From Streptomyces sp. DH5 (lineage in GTDB: Bacteria; Actinomycetota; Actinomycetes; Streptomycetales; Streptomycetaceae), in assembly GCF_020873915.1 (NCBI RefSeq), contig NZ_JAHWGP010000006.1, positions 202,718-266,717 of the forward strand: 64,000 nucleotides of DNA. Reading direction: 5' to 3'. The notes below the pieces were generated by a model that was given only the letters and a program-made list of their open reading frames with translations, had not been told where the DNA came from and made no database searches. Of this stretch, positions 28,507-41,500 are shown piece after piece. A program made the translations under genes and the position numbers. Every line of letters starts with the position of its first letter. The first letter of the stretch is position 1.

Positions 28507-28945
28507 CCGGACGACGGGGGAGGGCGGGCCGGGCGGTTCTCCGCACGCGCCGGGTTGCGCCGACGCTCCCTGGGCCGCGTCAGCGCCTTGGCGTGCACAA
28601 CCGTGGGCAAGTCGTGCCTCCCCCAGTGCCTTGAGGGCCTGGGAGGTACCCCCAGGGCGGCACGGGTGGGCGCGGCGGCACCCCGTAGGCGTCGGGCGGC
28701 GCCGCTACCTCCTGGGCCGCGTCAGCGCCTTGGCGTGCACGACTGCGGGCAGGGTGCCGTCCGGACGACGGGGGAGGGCGGGCCGGGCGGTTCTCCGCAC
28801 GCGCCGGGTTGCGCCGACGCTCCCTGGGCCGCGTCAGCGCCTTGGCGTGCACAACCGTGGGCAAGTCGTGCCTCCCCCAGTGCCTTGAGGGCCTGGGAGG
28901 TACCCCCAGGGCGGCACGGGTGGGCGCGGCGGCACCCCGTAGGCG
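28507..28945. repeat. Long direct repeat in a noncoding tract after proS
   Basis: Two nearly identical ~185-base copies, 28507-28691 and 28761-28945, repeat with a 254-base period; similarity continues a little further with mismatches. Both contain CCTCCCCCAGTGCCTTGAGG...CCTGGGAGGTACCCCCAG, which can form a hairpin. A shorter third copy of the unit TGGGCCGCGTCAGCGCCTTG lies at ~28712, so that unit occurs three times (28569, 28712, 28823). I see no convincing gene anywhere in 28405-28990; reading frames here repeat because the DNA repeats. Confidence 0.9.
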
Positions 28946-28990
28946 CCGGGCCGCGCCGCCACCCCCGGCCCGAACCAACGCGCCGCCCGT

Positions 28991-29899
28991 TCACAGCCAG
29001 GCGGCGAACTCCAGCAACAGCTCCGCGTCCCGCTCGCGCCGCACCCGTCGGGCCCGCACACCGGATTCCACCGCACGGAACAGCGTCCAGCCGCGCAGCC
29101 GGTCGCGGTCGACGTCCAGGGACTCCGCGAGCCGCTTCACCCGGCGGCGCGTCGTCGTCGCCCCCGACGGCTGGGCGATCAGGTCCTCCACGCGGTCGCG
29201 GACCAGCCGGGCCAGGTCGAAGGCGTGCTCGCCGACCACCGGGTCGGGGCCCACCGCCAGCCACGGCATCCGCTCCCCGGCGAGGACCTTGCTCTGCCGG
29301 AACGTCCCGTGCAGCAGACGATGCTCGGGCGGCGCGGTCAGCAACTCCTCACGGGCCGTCAGCGCCGCGTCCACCAGCGGCGCCACCTCCGGGTCGGCCA
29401 CCGCGCTCGCCCGCATCGCCCGCGCCTGCCGCCCCGTCCGCTCGGCGACCGTCTCGAAACCGTGCCCCTCCGGCGGGTCCACCCACAGCCGGCGCAGCGT
29501 CCCCGCCGCCTCCAGCAGCGCCCTCGCCTCCGGCAGCGTCCGCACCGACACGTCCGGATGCAGCCGCTCCAGCAGCAGCACACCCTCGGCCCCCGACGAG
29601 GAGGGCTCCTCCAGCAACTGGACCGCTCCCAGCCCGTCCCACCGGGCCAGCGCCGCCCGCTCACTCTCCGGGCGGGCCCGGCGCGGCGCCAGCTTCAGCA
29701 CCGCGGGCTTCCCGCCGGCCGTACGCACCAGCACCACCAGGCTGCTGCGCCCGCCCGGCAGCTGCACCCGCTCCACGGTCAACTCGCGCTGCGCGACGGC
29801 CTCGTGCGCCAACCCCGGCAGCTTCTCCAGCCAGTCGTCACCTTCGGGCGCCGCCTCACCGAGCGCCCTCACCAGACGCTGCGGCGGTTCGAAAACCAT
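28991..29899 (-). CDS. Aminoglycoside/hydroxyurea phosphotransferase-like protein with altered catalytic loop
   Basis: 302 residues with the fold order of APH(6)/hydroxyurea kinases. The nucleotide lobe has PAVLKLAPRRARPESERAAL (Lys in VLKL) and the C-lobe GHGFETVAERTGRQA. The catalytic loop reads LLHGTFRQSKVL: after His197 and Gly198 the expected catalytic Asp is Thr199, and the usual Asn near the loop end is Ser. The metal-binding region reads VGPDPVVGEHAFDLARL. It may be a pseudokinase or use other residues. It is the last gene of a minus-strand trio with a DUF4439 protein and a lipoprotein. Confidence 0.78.
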   Translation of the reverse strand: MVFEPPQRLVRALGEAAPEGDDWLEKLPGLAHEAVAQRELTVERVQLPGGRSSLVVLVRTAGGKPAVLKLAPRRARPESERAALARWDGLGAVQLLEEPSSSGAEGVLLLERLHPDVSVRTLPEARALLEAAGTLRRLWVDPPEGHGFETVAERTGRQARAMRASAVADPEVAPLVDAALTAREELLTAPPEHRLLHGTFRQSKVLAGERMPWLAVGPDPVVGEHAFDLARLVRDRVEDLIAQPSGATTTRRRVKRLAESLDVDRDRLRGWTLFRAVESGVRARRVRRERDAELLLEFAAWL

Positions 29900-29949
29900 G
29901 CGCGAGTCGTTCCCTTCCTGCTGTACGCGGTGCCTGCCGCCCCGTCACG

Positions 29950-30423
29950 TCACGCGGACGGCGCCGGTGTCCCCGATGCCGTACCGCCCCGCTCGGCGAG
30001 CCCAGGGAAGGCTACGCTCTCCCCGCTCCAGCGCACCGACCGCACCGCCGCCTCCCGCATCGCCTCGGCCGCCCCGCGCCGCCGGTCACCGGCACTGGCG
30101 CGCACCAGGTCGGCGTACACCCCGGCCACCCTGCCCTCCAGCTCCGCCGCCAGCCGCACCGCCGCGGCCGCGTCCGGCACCGGGAACGGCAGCGCGTACC
30201 CCGCTGCGGCGGCGACCGGCGCTCCGCCCGTGTCGCGCACCGCGCGAGCCAGCGCGTCCCTGCGCGCCCGGTGCGCGTCGTACGCCGTCCGAGCCTCGGC
30301 GCGCCGTTCCTTGCCGACGCGCCCGCCGACGACCCCGTAGCCGTACACCGCCGCGTGCTCCGCGGCCAGGGCCGCCTGGAGGGCCCGCAGCTCCCCGTCC
30401 TCCGTCCCGCGCGTCTCGCTCAC
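29950..30423 (-). CDS. Ferritin-like DUF4439 protein
   Basis: 157 residues, almost all helical. The opening LRALQAALAAEHAAVYGYGVVGGR is the typical first helix of DUF4439, with Glu and Tyr positions like ferritin-like four-helix bundles. There is no signal peptide. It overlaps the upstream lipoprotein gene by four bases, so the two proteins are probably made together. The function of the family is not known. Confidence 0.82.
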   Translation of the reverse strand: MSETRGTEDGELRALQAALAAEHAAVYGYGVVGGRVGKERRAEARTAYDAHRARRDALARAVRDTGGAPVAAAAGYALPFPVPDAAAAVRLAAELEGRVAGVYADLVRASAGDRRRGAAEAMREAAVRSVRWSGESVAFPGLAERGGTASGTPAPSA

Positions 30424-30965
30424 CGTCCGGCCTCCGTCAGCAGATAGACGTGCGCCGCGCCCGCCGCGGCCACCGAGGCCAGCAGCCGGGCCAGTTCGTC
30501 CGGCGCCTCCAGCAGTTCCCGCGTCCGCCGGTCGGCGATCTCCCGCTCCGCGGCCGCCAGTTCGGCCAGGGCGTCCTTCTCCTTGACGGGCACGGCGGCC
30601 CGGGTGGGAGCCGGGGACGAGGCAGCGGCCGTTCCGGAGCCGGACGGTGACGGTGACGGCGAGGCCTTCGCCGCACCGCCCTCACCGAACGCCCGCGCGT
30701 GCGCGGCGACCTCCGCGCGCAGCGGAGCCAGCCGCCCCGCCAGCCCGGGATGCGCGGCGACCACCGCGTCGTACCGCTCGGCCAGTTCCCGGCTGTCCCC
30801 GGCCGCACGCGTGCGGACCCGGTCGGCGGCCGAGGGACGGCCTCCGGCCTCCGGCTTCTCGGACCCGGCGGAACAGCCCGCCGCCAGCAGGGCGGCCGGG
30901 GCGGCGGCGAGCAGGATCCTCCTGCGCGGCCCCGAACGGGCGGGCGGAGACGAGGGGAACGGCAC
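30420..30965 (-). CDS. Secreted lipoprotein of unknown function
   Basis: 181 residues from GTG 30965, chosen because TAGGAC lies eight bases upstream and because it puts RRRILLAAAPAALLAAGC right after a short basic leader; a longer frame starts at 31034. The lipobox is LAAGC. The mature part is helical, with a Ser/Pro spacer (ASPSPSPSGSG) between two helical blocks, each rich in Ala and Glu. It is probably surface-anchored. It is the first gene of the leftward trio and diverges from rimP. Confidence 0.72.
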   Translation of the reverse strand: MPFPSSPPARSGPRRRILLAAAPAALLAAGCSAGSEKPEAGGRPSAADRVRTRAAGDSRELAERYDAVVAAHPGLAGRLAPLRAEVAAHARAFGEGGAAKASPSPSPSGSGTAAASSPAPTRAAVPVKEKDALAELAAAEREIADRRTRELLEAPDELARLLASVAAAGAAHVYLLTEAGR

Positions 30966-31068
30966 GGCAGACGTCCTAGGGGACTCGTACGAACGTGACG
31001 ACGGAAGGGAAGCGGACCGCTGGCCCGCGATCACGGTACCCGGGCGTCCGCCCCGCAGCCGTCAGCGG

Positions 31069-31112
31069 CACCCCCCGTGACCGGGGTGGACGGCAACACC
31101 CCCCGTGACCGG
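31069..31112. repeat. Two 16-base direct repeats in the rimP upstream region
   Basis: CACCCCCCGTGACCGG occurs at 31069-31084 and 31097-31112, 28 bases apart. They lie between the divergent lipoprotein gene and rimP. GGATAC follows the second copy directly and TTGACG lies at 31120. They may be a regulator or RNA-polymerase-associated site for the rimP-nusA transcript. Confidence 0.6.
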
Positions 31113-31176
31113 ATACCCTTTGACGCAGACACGCGCACCGTCCCACAACAGCACACGCGGCCGAGGAGTCACCCGG

Positions 31177-31698
31177 ATGAGCACCACCCAGAGCGAGAGG
31201 CTTCGAGAACTTCTGGAGCCGCTCGTCAGCTCCCAGGGCCTGGATCTCGAAGAGATCGCCGTGGACGCGGTCGGCCGCAAGCGTGTGCTGCGCGTCGTCG
31301 TCGACTCCGACACCGGTGCGGACCTCGACCGGATCGCCGATGTGAGCCGCGCGCTCTCGGCGAAGCTCGACGAGACGGACGTGATGGGCGGTGCCGAGTA
31401 CACCCTCGAGGTCGGCACCCCGGGCGCCGAGCGCCTGCTGACCGAGCACCGCCACTACGTGCGCGCCACCGGCCGCCTGGTGCGGTTCCAACTGGCCGGC
31501 GGCGACGAACTCGTCGCCAGGATCACCGAGGCGGACGACGAGGGACTCGACGTCGAGGTGCCCGGGGTCAAGGGCCGCAAGCCCACCGCGCGCAGACTCG
31601 CCTTCGCCGACATCACCAGGGCGCGCGTCCAGGTCGAGTTCAACCGCAGGGACGACGCGTCCGACAAGAAGAACGACACGAAGGAAGAGGAGGCGTAA
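31177..31698 (+). CDS. rimP: Ribosome maturation factor RimP
   Basis: 173 residues. ATG 31177 follows GAGGAG at a good distance. RimP helps assemble the 30S subunit. Its two-domain pattern is clear: [42 protein letters not shown] in the N-domain and [14 protein letters not shown] with the Sm-like C-domain after it. An acidic/lysine tail ([15 protein letters not shown]) ends the protein. The gene precedes nusA by two bases, the standard rimP-nusA pairing. Confidence 0.95.
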   Translation: MSTTQSERLRELLEPLVSSQGLDLEEIAVDAVGRKRVLRVVVDSDTGADLDRIADVSRALSAKLDETDVMGGAEYTLEVGTPGAERLLTEHRHYVRATGRLVRFQLAGGDELVARITEADDEGLDVEVPGVKGRKPTARRLAFADITRARVQVEFNRRDDASDKKNDTKEEEA

Positions 31699-31700
31699 TC

Positions 31701-32687
31701 GTGGACATCGACATGAGTGCTCTTCGGCTCTTGGTACGGGAGAAGGAGATCTCCCTCGACCTGCTGGTCGAGGCGATCGAGTCGGCCCTCCTCATCGCCT
31801 ACCACCGCACCGAGGGAAGCCGCCGGCGCGCGCGCGTGGAGCTCGACCGGGAGACCGGACACGTGACCGTGTGGGCGAAGGAGGACCCCGAGGACCTCGA
31901 GGAGGGCCAGGAGGCCCGCGAGTTCGACGACACCCCGTCCGGTTTCGGCCGTATCGCCGCCACCACGGCCAAGCAGGTCATCCTGCAGCGCCTGCGCGAC
32001 GCCGAGGACGACGCGACACTCGGCGAGTACGCCGGCCGCGAGGGCGACATCGTCACCGGCGTGGTCCAGCAGGGCCGCGACCCCAAGAACGTGCTGGTCG
32101 ACATCGGCAAGCTGGAGGCCATCCTGCCGGTGCAGGAGCAGGTGCCCGGCGAGACCTACCCCCACGGCATGCGGCTGCGGTCGTACGTCGTCCGGGTGGC
32201 CAAGGGCGTACGCGGCCCCTCCGTCACCCTGTCGCGCACGCACCCCAATCTGGTGAAGAAGCTGTTCGCCCTGGAGGTGCCGGAGATCGCCGACGGCTCG
32301 GTGGAGATCGCCGCCATCGCCCGCGAGGCCGGCCACCGCACCAAGATCGCCGTCCGGTCCACCCGGTCGGGTCTGAACGCCAAGGGCGCCTGCATCGGCC
32401 CCATGGGCGGCCGTGTGCGCAACGTCATGGGCGAGCTGAACGGCGAGAAGATCGACATCGTCGACTGGTCGGACGACCCGGCCGAGATGGTGGCGAACGC
32501 CCTCTCCCCGGCCCGGGTCTCCAGGGTGGACGTCGTCGACCTGGCGGCCCGCTCCGCCCGCGTCACCGTGCCGGACTACCAGCTGTCCCTGGCGATCGGC
32601 AAGGAGGGGCAGAACGCCCGCCTGGCCGCCCGTCTGACCGGCTGGCGGATCGACATCCGGCCCGACACCGAGCAGACCGGGGAATAG
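31701..32687 (+). CDS. nusA: Transcription termination/antitermination factor NusA
   Basis: 328 residues, GTG start with AGGAAGAGGAGG upstream. The N-terminal RNA-polymerase-binding domain is followed by S1 ([22 protein letters not shown]), KH1 ([11 protein letters not shown] precedes it; [26 protein letters not shown] carries the first KH core) and KH2 ([22 protein letters not shown]). The C-terminal acidic repeats of E. coli NusA are absent, as is normal for actinobacteria. Confidence 0.96.
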   Translation: MDIDMSALRLLVREKEISLDLLVEAIESALLIAYHRTEGSRRRARVELDRETGHVTVWAKEDPEDLEEGQEAREFDDTPSGFGRIAATTAKQVILQRLRDAEDDATLGEYAGREGDIVTGVVQQGRDPKNVLVDIGKLEAILPVQEQVPGETYPHGMRLRSYVVRVAKGVRGPSVTLSRTHPNLVKKLFALEVPEIADGSVEIAAIAREAGHRTKIAVRSTRSGLNAKGACIGPMGGRVRNVMGELNGEKIDIVDWSDDPAEMVANALSPARVSRVDVVDLAARSARVTVPDYQLSLAIGKEGQNARLAARLTGWRIDIRPDTEQTGE

Positions 32688-32788
32688 ATCCAGGCCGCGG
32701 TGGGCTGAGATCACGACAGCTTTGTCCGCGACGGCGTTCGATTCTTGCCCCGAAGGGGTGAGGTCGGTCCGGGGAGGTAGACTAAGGA

Positions 32789-33070
32789 GTGTCTGGCCGG
32801 ACACAAGCTGGCGTATGCCCCGAGCGCACCTGCGTGGGGTGCCGGGAGCGAGCGGTCAAGAACGAGCTGCTGCGGATCGTGGCGATCGAGGACGCGTGCG
32901 TCCCGGATCCTCGCGGTACGCTGCCCGGCCGGGGTGCGTACGTGCACCCCGCCCCGGTCTGTCTCGACCAGGCGGTACGCCGCAGGGCGTTCCCCAGGGC
33001 GCTGCGCGTCCCGGGACCGCTCGACGTAAAGGCGTTGCGCCACTACGTCGAGCAGGCACAAGGTTGCTGA
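32789..33070 (+). CDS. ylxR: YlxR-family RNA-binding protein
   Basis: 93 residues, GTG start. The family signature ERTCVGCRERAVKNELLRIV begins near residue 12, and GRGAYVHPAPVCLDQAVRR follows. YlxR proteins bind RNA and have been linked to RNase P and to gene regulation. The position between nusA and infB is the conserved one. TAGACT at 32778-32783 looks like a -10 element just before the start; if it is used, transcripts would be nearly leaderless. Confidence 0.9.
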   Translation: MSGRTQAGVCPERTCVGCRERAVKNELLRIVAIEDACVPDPRGTLPGRGAYVHPAPVCLDQAVRRRAFPRALRVPGPLDVKALRHYVEQAQGC

Positions 33071-33256
33071 GCAGCGGCCCCGCGCCGACTGGGCAGGCAA
33101 CACGGCACGAACATGCCGCGCGGAAACCTCCGTGCGGTCTGGTACCTCGCGAGTCGAAAGCAGGTCGAGATTGCGATGAGCACTCGATGAGTACGCGATG
33201 AGTACGCCCATGAACTAGCGACGGTCCGGACGCAACCCGGACCTCAGAGGAGCGAA

Positions 33257-36325
<3,069 letters not shown>

Positions 36326-36341
36326 CACCCCACGGTTCACA

Positions 36342-36373
36342 CCGGCCGGCGGGACCACGGTCCCGCCGGCCGG
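36342..36373 (+). terminator. Strong hairpin terminator after infB
   Basis: Perfect 15-bp stem (CCGGCCGGCGGGACC and complement) with a 2-base loop, 17 bases after the infB stop, followed by CTCGTGTGTG. It separates infB from ylxP-rbfA-truB. Confidence 0.75.
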
Positions 36374-36573
36374 CTCGTGTGTGCGGGGACCGCGTCGCGC
36401 TCCCGGGACGATCCGGGCAGGCCCGGGGAAACCCCGAGGGGCGTGGAGGGGGTGCCGGCGGGCGCAATATCCGTCGATCGCCACGTCCCCTTCGATGTAC
36501 GGTTCTGATGTCCCTGCCCACCACGGATGGCGGGGCCACCGATCCCGTACCGGCGGGTGAACCGGTTGCATAC

Positions 36574-36870
36574 ATGTATGTGGGGACGCTGTCCTTCGAC
36601 CTCCTCCTCGGCGACGTACATTCGCTGAAGGAGAAACGCTCCATCGTCCGCCCGATCGTCGCCGAGCTCCAGCGCAAGTACGCGGTGAGCGCGGCCGAGG
36701 TGGACCACATGGACCTCCATCGCAGGGCCGTCGTCGGCCTGGCCATGGTGTCCGGTGACGCGGGGCACCTGAGAGACGTACTGGACCGGTGCGAGCGGCT
36801 GGTCGCCGGGCGCCCCGAGGTGGAGCTGCTGTCCGTCAGACGGCGCTTCCACGGCGAAGACGACGACTGA
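36574..36870 (+). CDS. DUF503 (YlxP-like) small protein
   Basis: 98 residues from ATG 36574 (MYVGTLSFDLLLGDVHSLKEKRSIVRPIV), which matches the usual family start and length; an in-frame ATG at 36508 would add 22 non-conserved residues. The core is a ferredoxin-like fold (VSAAEVDHMDLHRRAVVGLAMVSGD). The family nearly always sits next to rbfA, as here (49 bases), and is thought to take part in ribosome function. Its exact role is not known. Confidence 0.87.
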   Translation: MYVGTLSFDLLLGDVHSLKEKRSIVRPIVAELQRKYAVSAAEVDHMDLHRRAVVGLAMVSGDAGHLRDVLDRCERLVAGRPEVELLSVRRRFHGEDDD

Positions 36871-36919
36871 CGACCACAGCCCAGAAACACGCAGACAGGA
36901 AAGAACGGGAGACGGACCA

Positions 36920-37369
36920 GTGGCCGACAACGCGCGGGCGAAAAGGCTGGCGGACCTCATCCGAGAGGTGGTGGCCCAGAAGCTGCAGCGCGGGATCAAG
37001 GACCCGCGGCTCGGCTCGCACGTCACCATCACGGACACCCGGGTCACCGGTGACCTCAGGGAGGCGACCGTCTTCTACACCGTGTACGGGGACGACGAGG
37101 AGCGGAAGGCCGCAGCGGCGGGCCTGGAGAGCGCCAAGGGCATCCTGCGCTCCGAGGTGGGCCGGGCGGCGGGCGTGAAGTTCACGCCGACCCTGACCTT
37201 CGTCATGGACGCCCTGCCGGACACGGCGCGCAACATCGAGGACCTCCTCGACAAGGCGCGCCAGTCCGACGCCAAGGTGCGCGAGGCGTCCGCGGGCGCC
37301 CGGTACGCCGGCGACGCCGACCCGTACCGCAAGCCGGAAGACGACGAGACGGACGACACCGCCGAATGA
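36920..37369 (+). CDS. rbfA: Ribosome-binding factor A
   Basis: 149 residues. RbfA is a KH-like 30S maturation factor. The family core is ARAKRLADLIREVVAQKLQRGIKDPRLG, then VTITDTRVTGDLREATVFYTVYG and LTFVMDALPDTARNIEDLLD. An acidic C-terminal tail (KPEDDETDDTAE) is added. It overlaps truB by four bases. Confidence 0.96.
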   Translation: MADNARAKRLADLIREVVAQKLQRGIKDPRLGSHVTITDTRVTGDLREATVFYTVYGDDEERKAAAAGLESAKGILRSEVGRAAGVKFTPTLTFVMDALPDTARNIEDLLDKARQSDAKVREASAGARYAGDADPYRKPEDDETDDTAE

Positions 37370-38271
37370 CCCAGAAGCACACCACGCCCGACGGCCTTGT
37401 CATCGTCGACAAGCCGTCGGGCTTCACTTCGCACGACGTGGTCGCCAAGATGCGCGGCATCGCCCGCACCCGGCGCGTCGGCCACGCCGGCACCCTCGAC
37501 CCGATGGCCACGGGAGTCCTCGTCCTCGGCGTCGAGAAGGCGACCAAGCTCCTCGGCCACCTCGCGCTGACCGAGAAGGAGTACGTCGGCACCGTGCGGC
37601 TCGGCCAGAACACGCTGACGGACGACGCCGAAGGGGAGATCACCTCCTCCACCGACGCCTCCGCGGTCACCCGCGAGGCCATCGACGCCGGTGTCGCCCG
37701 GCTGACCGGCGACATCATGCAGGTGCCGTCCAAGGTCAGCGCCATCAAGATCAACGGGGTGCGGTCCTACAAGCGCGCCCGGGAGGGCGAGGAGTTCGAG
37801 ATCCCCGCCCGGCCGGTCACCGTCTCCTCCTTCTCCGTGTACGACGTCCGGGAGGGCGTCGCCGACGACGGCACTCCGGTGCTGGACCTGGTGGTGTCGG
37901 TCGTCTGCTCCTCCGGCACCTACATCCGCGCGCTCGCCCGCGACCTCGGCGCGGGTCTCGGCGTCGGCGGTCACCTCACCGCGCTGCGCCGCACCCGCGT
38001 CGGCCCGTACAAGCTGGACTCCGCGAAGACGCTGGACCAGCTCCAGAAGGAGCTGACGGTCATGCCCATCGCCGAGGCCGCCACGGCCGCCTTCCCGCGC
38101 TGGGACGTCGACGAGCGGCGGGCCAGGCTGCTCATCAACGGGGTGCGGCTGGAGATGCCCGAGGAGTACGCCGGATCCGGAGCCGTGGGCGTCTTCGGCG
38201 CCGGGGGCCGGTTCCTGGCGCTCGTCGAGGAACAGCGGGGGAAGGCGAAGAGCCTGGCCGTCTTCGGCTGA
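37366..38271 (+). CDS. truB: tRNA pseudouridine-55 synthase
   Basis: 301 residues. TruB makes pseudouridine 55 in the T loop of tRNA. The catalytic motif GHAGTLDPMATGVLV contains Asp45. Other family motifs are DGLVIVDKPSGFTSHDVV, YKRAREGEEFE and CSSGTYIRALARDLG. A C-terminal PUA-like domain ends the protein. Translation is coupled to rbfA. Confidence 0.97.
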   Translation: MTQKHTTPDGLVIVDKPSGFTSHDVVAKMRGIARTRRVGHAGTLDPMATGVLVLGVEKATKLLGHLALTEKEYVGTVRLGQNTLTDDAEGEITSSTDASAVTREAIDAGVARLTGDIMQVPSKVSAIKINGVRSYKRAREGEEFEIPARPVTVSSFSVYDVREGVADDGTPVLDLVVSVVCSSGTYIRALARDLGAGLGVGGHLTALRRTRVGPYKLDSAKTLDQLQKELTVMPIAEAATAAFPRWDVDERRARLLINGVRLEMPEEYAGSGAVGVFGAGGRFLALVEEQRGKAKSLAVFG

Positions 38272-38297
38272 CCGGAGCGACCGGCGCGAGGGTCCGC

Positions 38298-38341
38298 CCG
38301 TGGAGCGACGTCACGGGGATGGACATGCCGCCGCTCCACGG
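38298..38341 (+). terminator. Possible hairpin terminator after truB
   Basis: CCGTGGAGCG and CGCTCCACGG form a 10-bp stem around a 24-base loop, 27 bases after truB. The following 38342-38526 holds no gene that I can see; it would contain the promoter of the next gene. Confidence 0.4.
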
Positions 38342-38526
38342 TCCCCCTCGGTTCCCCCACCCCTAGGGTCTATCCCGTCAGGCCCGCCTGTTCACCCGTA
38401 GGTGCGGGCGCTCGGAGTGAACCGGGGGAGCGGAAGGGGGCGCGTTCGCCGACGGACCTGCCCCGCTGATCATTTCGGTCCTAATGTCACAGACCAGGGC
38501 ACGGATGTACGGCGGGAGGCTCGAGG

Positions 38527-41500
38527 ATGCCGTCACGAATCGGATCCCGCGAGGAGCGGGACGTCCCGGGCAGCCCCTCGGTTCCCACCGGGGCCCCGGG
38601 TACCTGCGACTTCCCGCGACCGCGGGAGCACACGGACCCCGTCGGCGGCGAGAGGAACCCGGGGCGTGCGGAGCCGTCCGGGCGCCCCCGGCCCGACTGG
38701 GCCCACTCGGAGCCTTCCGGCGGGGCCCTCGTGAGCCTCCGGTACGCCTCAGGGGCCCTGGCCTCTCCCGTCGCTCCCCGCCGCGCGGACCCCCTCGGCA
38801 GTCCGCTCGGCCCCGGCAGTCCGCCGGGCGACAGGCCGGGCGCGCCGGGTCCGCACGTAGACGACGGTCTCGTCCGGCTGTACGATCTCGCCGGCCGCCC
38901 GCGCGGCACCGGGTTCGTCGCCGACCGTCACGGCACGGTGATCACCAGCCATGAGACGGTCGACGGGCTGCCCCGGCTCGTGCTGTACGGGGCCGGGAAC
39001 CGCCACTGCGTGGTGACCGCCGACGCCGTCACCCCGCTGCCCGGGCTCGACCTGGCCCTCGTACGCACCGACGGGCTGGGCGTGGCACCGCTGCCCGTCT
39101 CCACGCGGAGGAGCGTCGAGAGCGGCACCTATGTGCGGATCCCCGCCGGAGGCTGGCGCGAGGCGCGGGTCCTGGGCGCGGCCGCCGTCACCTACACCGC
39201 CACCGACCGCCCGTACCCCGTCGCCGACGCCCTGGAGCTGGCCGTCGGCACCGCCGGCCGGGACGCGCTGCGGCTCGGCGGCGGAGCCGCCGGCGGCCCG
39301 GTGCTCGACGCCCGCACCGGCACCGTCCTCGGCGTCCTCGGCACCGCCCTCCGCTCGGCCGACAGTGACGTGGGCTTCGCCGTGCCGCTTCCCCCCGCCG
39401 CTCCGGCACTCGCCGCACTCCTCGCCGAGAACGCGGCCACGGTCCCCGCCCACGGGGCCGACCTCAACCTCGCCGGGCTGGTGGAACTGACGGCCACGTG
39501 GAACGAACTCCCGCCCGGCGCCCAGGGGTTCACGGCCGCGTCCACGACGTGTCCGGCGTGTCCGGCCGCGGACACGGCACTCGCCGGACCCACCCCGGGC
39601 GCCGCACACCAGGCGGTCACCGCAGCCGGATGCACGGCCACCCCCGGACAACTCGTCCCGTCCTGCGCCGGGTCCGGTCCGTGCGGGACGGGCTCCGCCG
39701 TCTCGCACGCCGCGACGGCGGTCACCTCCGCGCCAGGTGAGGGAGCACCAAGGGCCACCGCGGAACCCGTCGAACGGCGCGCCGTTCTCGCGGAGTTCGC
39801 CGCCTTCGAGCGGGGCGGCGCCACCGTACTGGGCCTCGTCGGGGCCCCCGGCAGCGGCCGCAGCACGGAGCTCGCGGCGTTCGCCGCCCGCCGCCGGCGG
39901 GCCGGACGCCCCACCCTCATGCTGCGCGGCGCAGATCTCCGCGAGCACGACGGCTCCCTCGCCGACGCCGCCCGCCGGGCGCTGGACCGCGCCGCCGCGG
40001 TCGTCGCCGCCTCCCGCGCCCCCTTCCCGGCCACCCCGGACGCACTCGGCGACGTGAGCCCGGAGCGCCTCGCCCGGCTCGCCCACACCGCCGGCCACCC
40101 CCTGACGCTGCTCCTCGACGACCCCGAGCACATGCCGCCGGCGCTCTTCCACCGCCTCCCCGAATGGACCGCCGGCACGGCGCGGTGGCTCGGGGCCACG
40201 GGCGTGCGGCTGGTGGTGGCGTGCCGTGCGGAGCACTGGGAGGTGGCGGCATTCCCCGCGGAACTGCTGCACCCCGGAGGGTTCCGCTCCGACGGGCTCC
40301 CCCCGTGCGTGACCCTCGGCGACCTCACCGCCGAGGAGGCCCGCGACCTCCGTGCCCGCCACGGCGTCCCCGAAGACGCGGTCACCGGCGCCGACGCCCG
40401 CCACCCGCTGACCCTGCGACTGCTGGCCGAGGTGAGGTCCGCTCTCGCCGACGACGCCCCCGACGCCCCCGTGCACCGCGAGGACGTGCTCGCGGCTCAC
40501 CTGGACCTGCTGTGCCTGCGCATCGCCACCCGCCTCGCCGTCGAGGACGGACTGCGCGGCACAGCCGTGCGGCGGCTGGCGGCCCAGGTGGCCGGACGGG
40601 TTCACGAAGCCGCCCGGCGCGGCCTCGGCACCGGACACGGCGCACTGGACCGGGAGGCGTTCGAGGACCTGTTCCCGGCCGGCCCCGTCCCCGGGCGGCC
40701 CGGCGACCACGGAACCGGCTGGGCCGCCGCCGTACTCGCCGAGGGACTCCTGCTCCCCGCCGGGGCCGGCTACCGGTTCGCCCACGAGGAGCTCGCCGAC
40801 TGGCTCCAGGGCCTCCACCTCGACCTGGACGGTGCCCTGCGCGCCCTGGTCCACCACGGCCCCCGCACCCCGCCGCACACCGGGCCCGTCCCGCACCACC
40901 GCATCGGGCCCGTCGTCGAGGCCCTGCTGCTCCTCGCCCGCCGGCACGGCACCGGCCGCCTCGCCTCACGGCTGGCCGACCTCATCCACGCCCTCGACGC
41001 CGACCCCGGCTCCTGGTGGGCCGCCCGGCTGCTCACCACGACCCTCGCACGCGTACCCGACGCGACCCCGTACGCGGACGTGCTGCGCCTGCTGACCGAC
41101 CGGATCGTGGCGTGGCGGGAACAGCGCCGGACGGTTCCGCCGGAGCTCGGTCCCGCCTTCTGGACCGCGCTCCGGCTGCCCGTGGAAGCGCGCTGCGCCC
41201 TGCTGCGCCGCCTCGTCCACGCCGACGGGCCCCCGTGCGAGGGCGGCCCTCGCTTCCTGGACGCCGCCGCCCGGCTGCTCACCGCCGACCCCGTCACCGT
41301 ACTGCCGTACCTGGTGCGCTGGTTCGAGGACGAGCGGCCGCTGCCCGCCACCCCGCACGCGACCGTCGCGACGGCCGCGCAGGCGCTGCTGCACACCCAC
41401 CGCCACGAGGCCCTGGACGCGCTGACGGAAGTCCTCGCCGACAGCACCCACCGGCGCGCCGGCCAACTGCTCACCGTACTGACGGAGGAGGAGCCCGCGG

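Noticed and set aside
28555-30447. Long plus-strand frames over the direct repeat and the leftward trio
   Set aside because: They are Pro/Arg/Ala-rich and repeat because the DNA repeats; the minus strand carries recognisable proteins.
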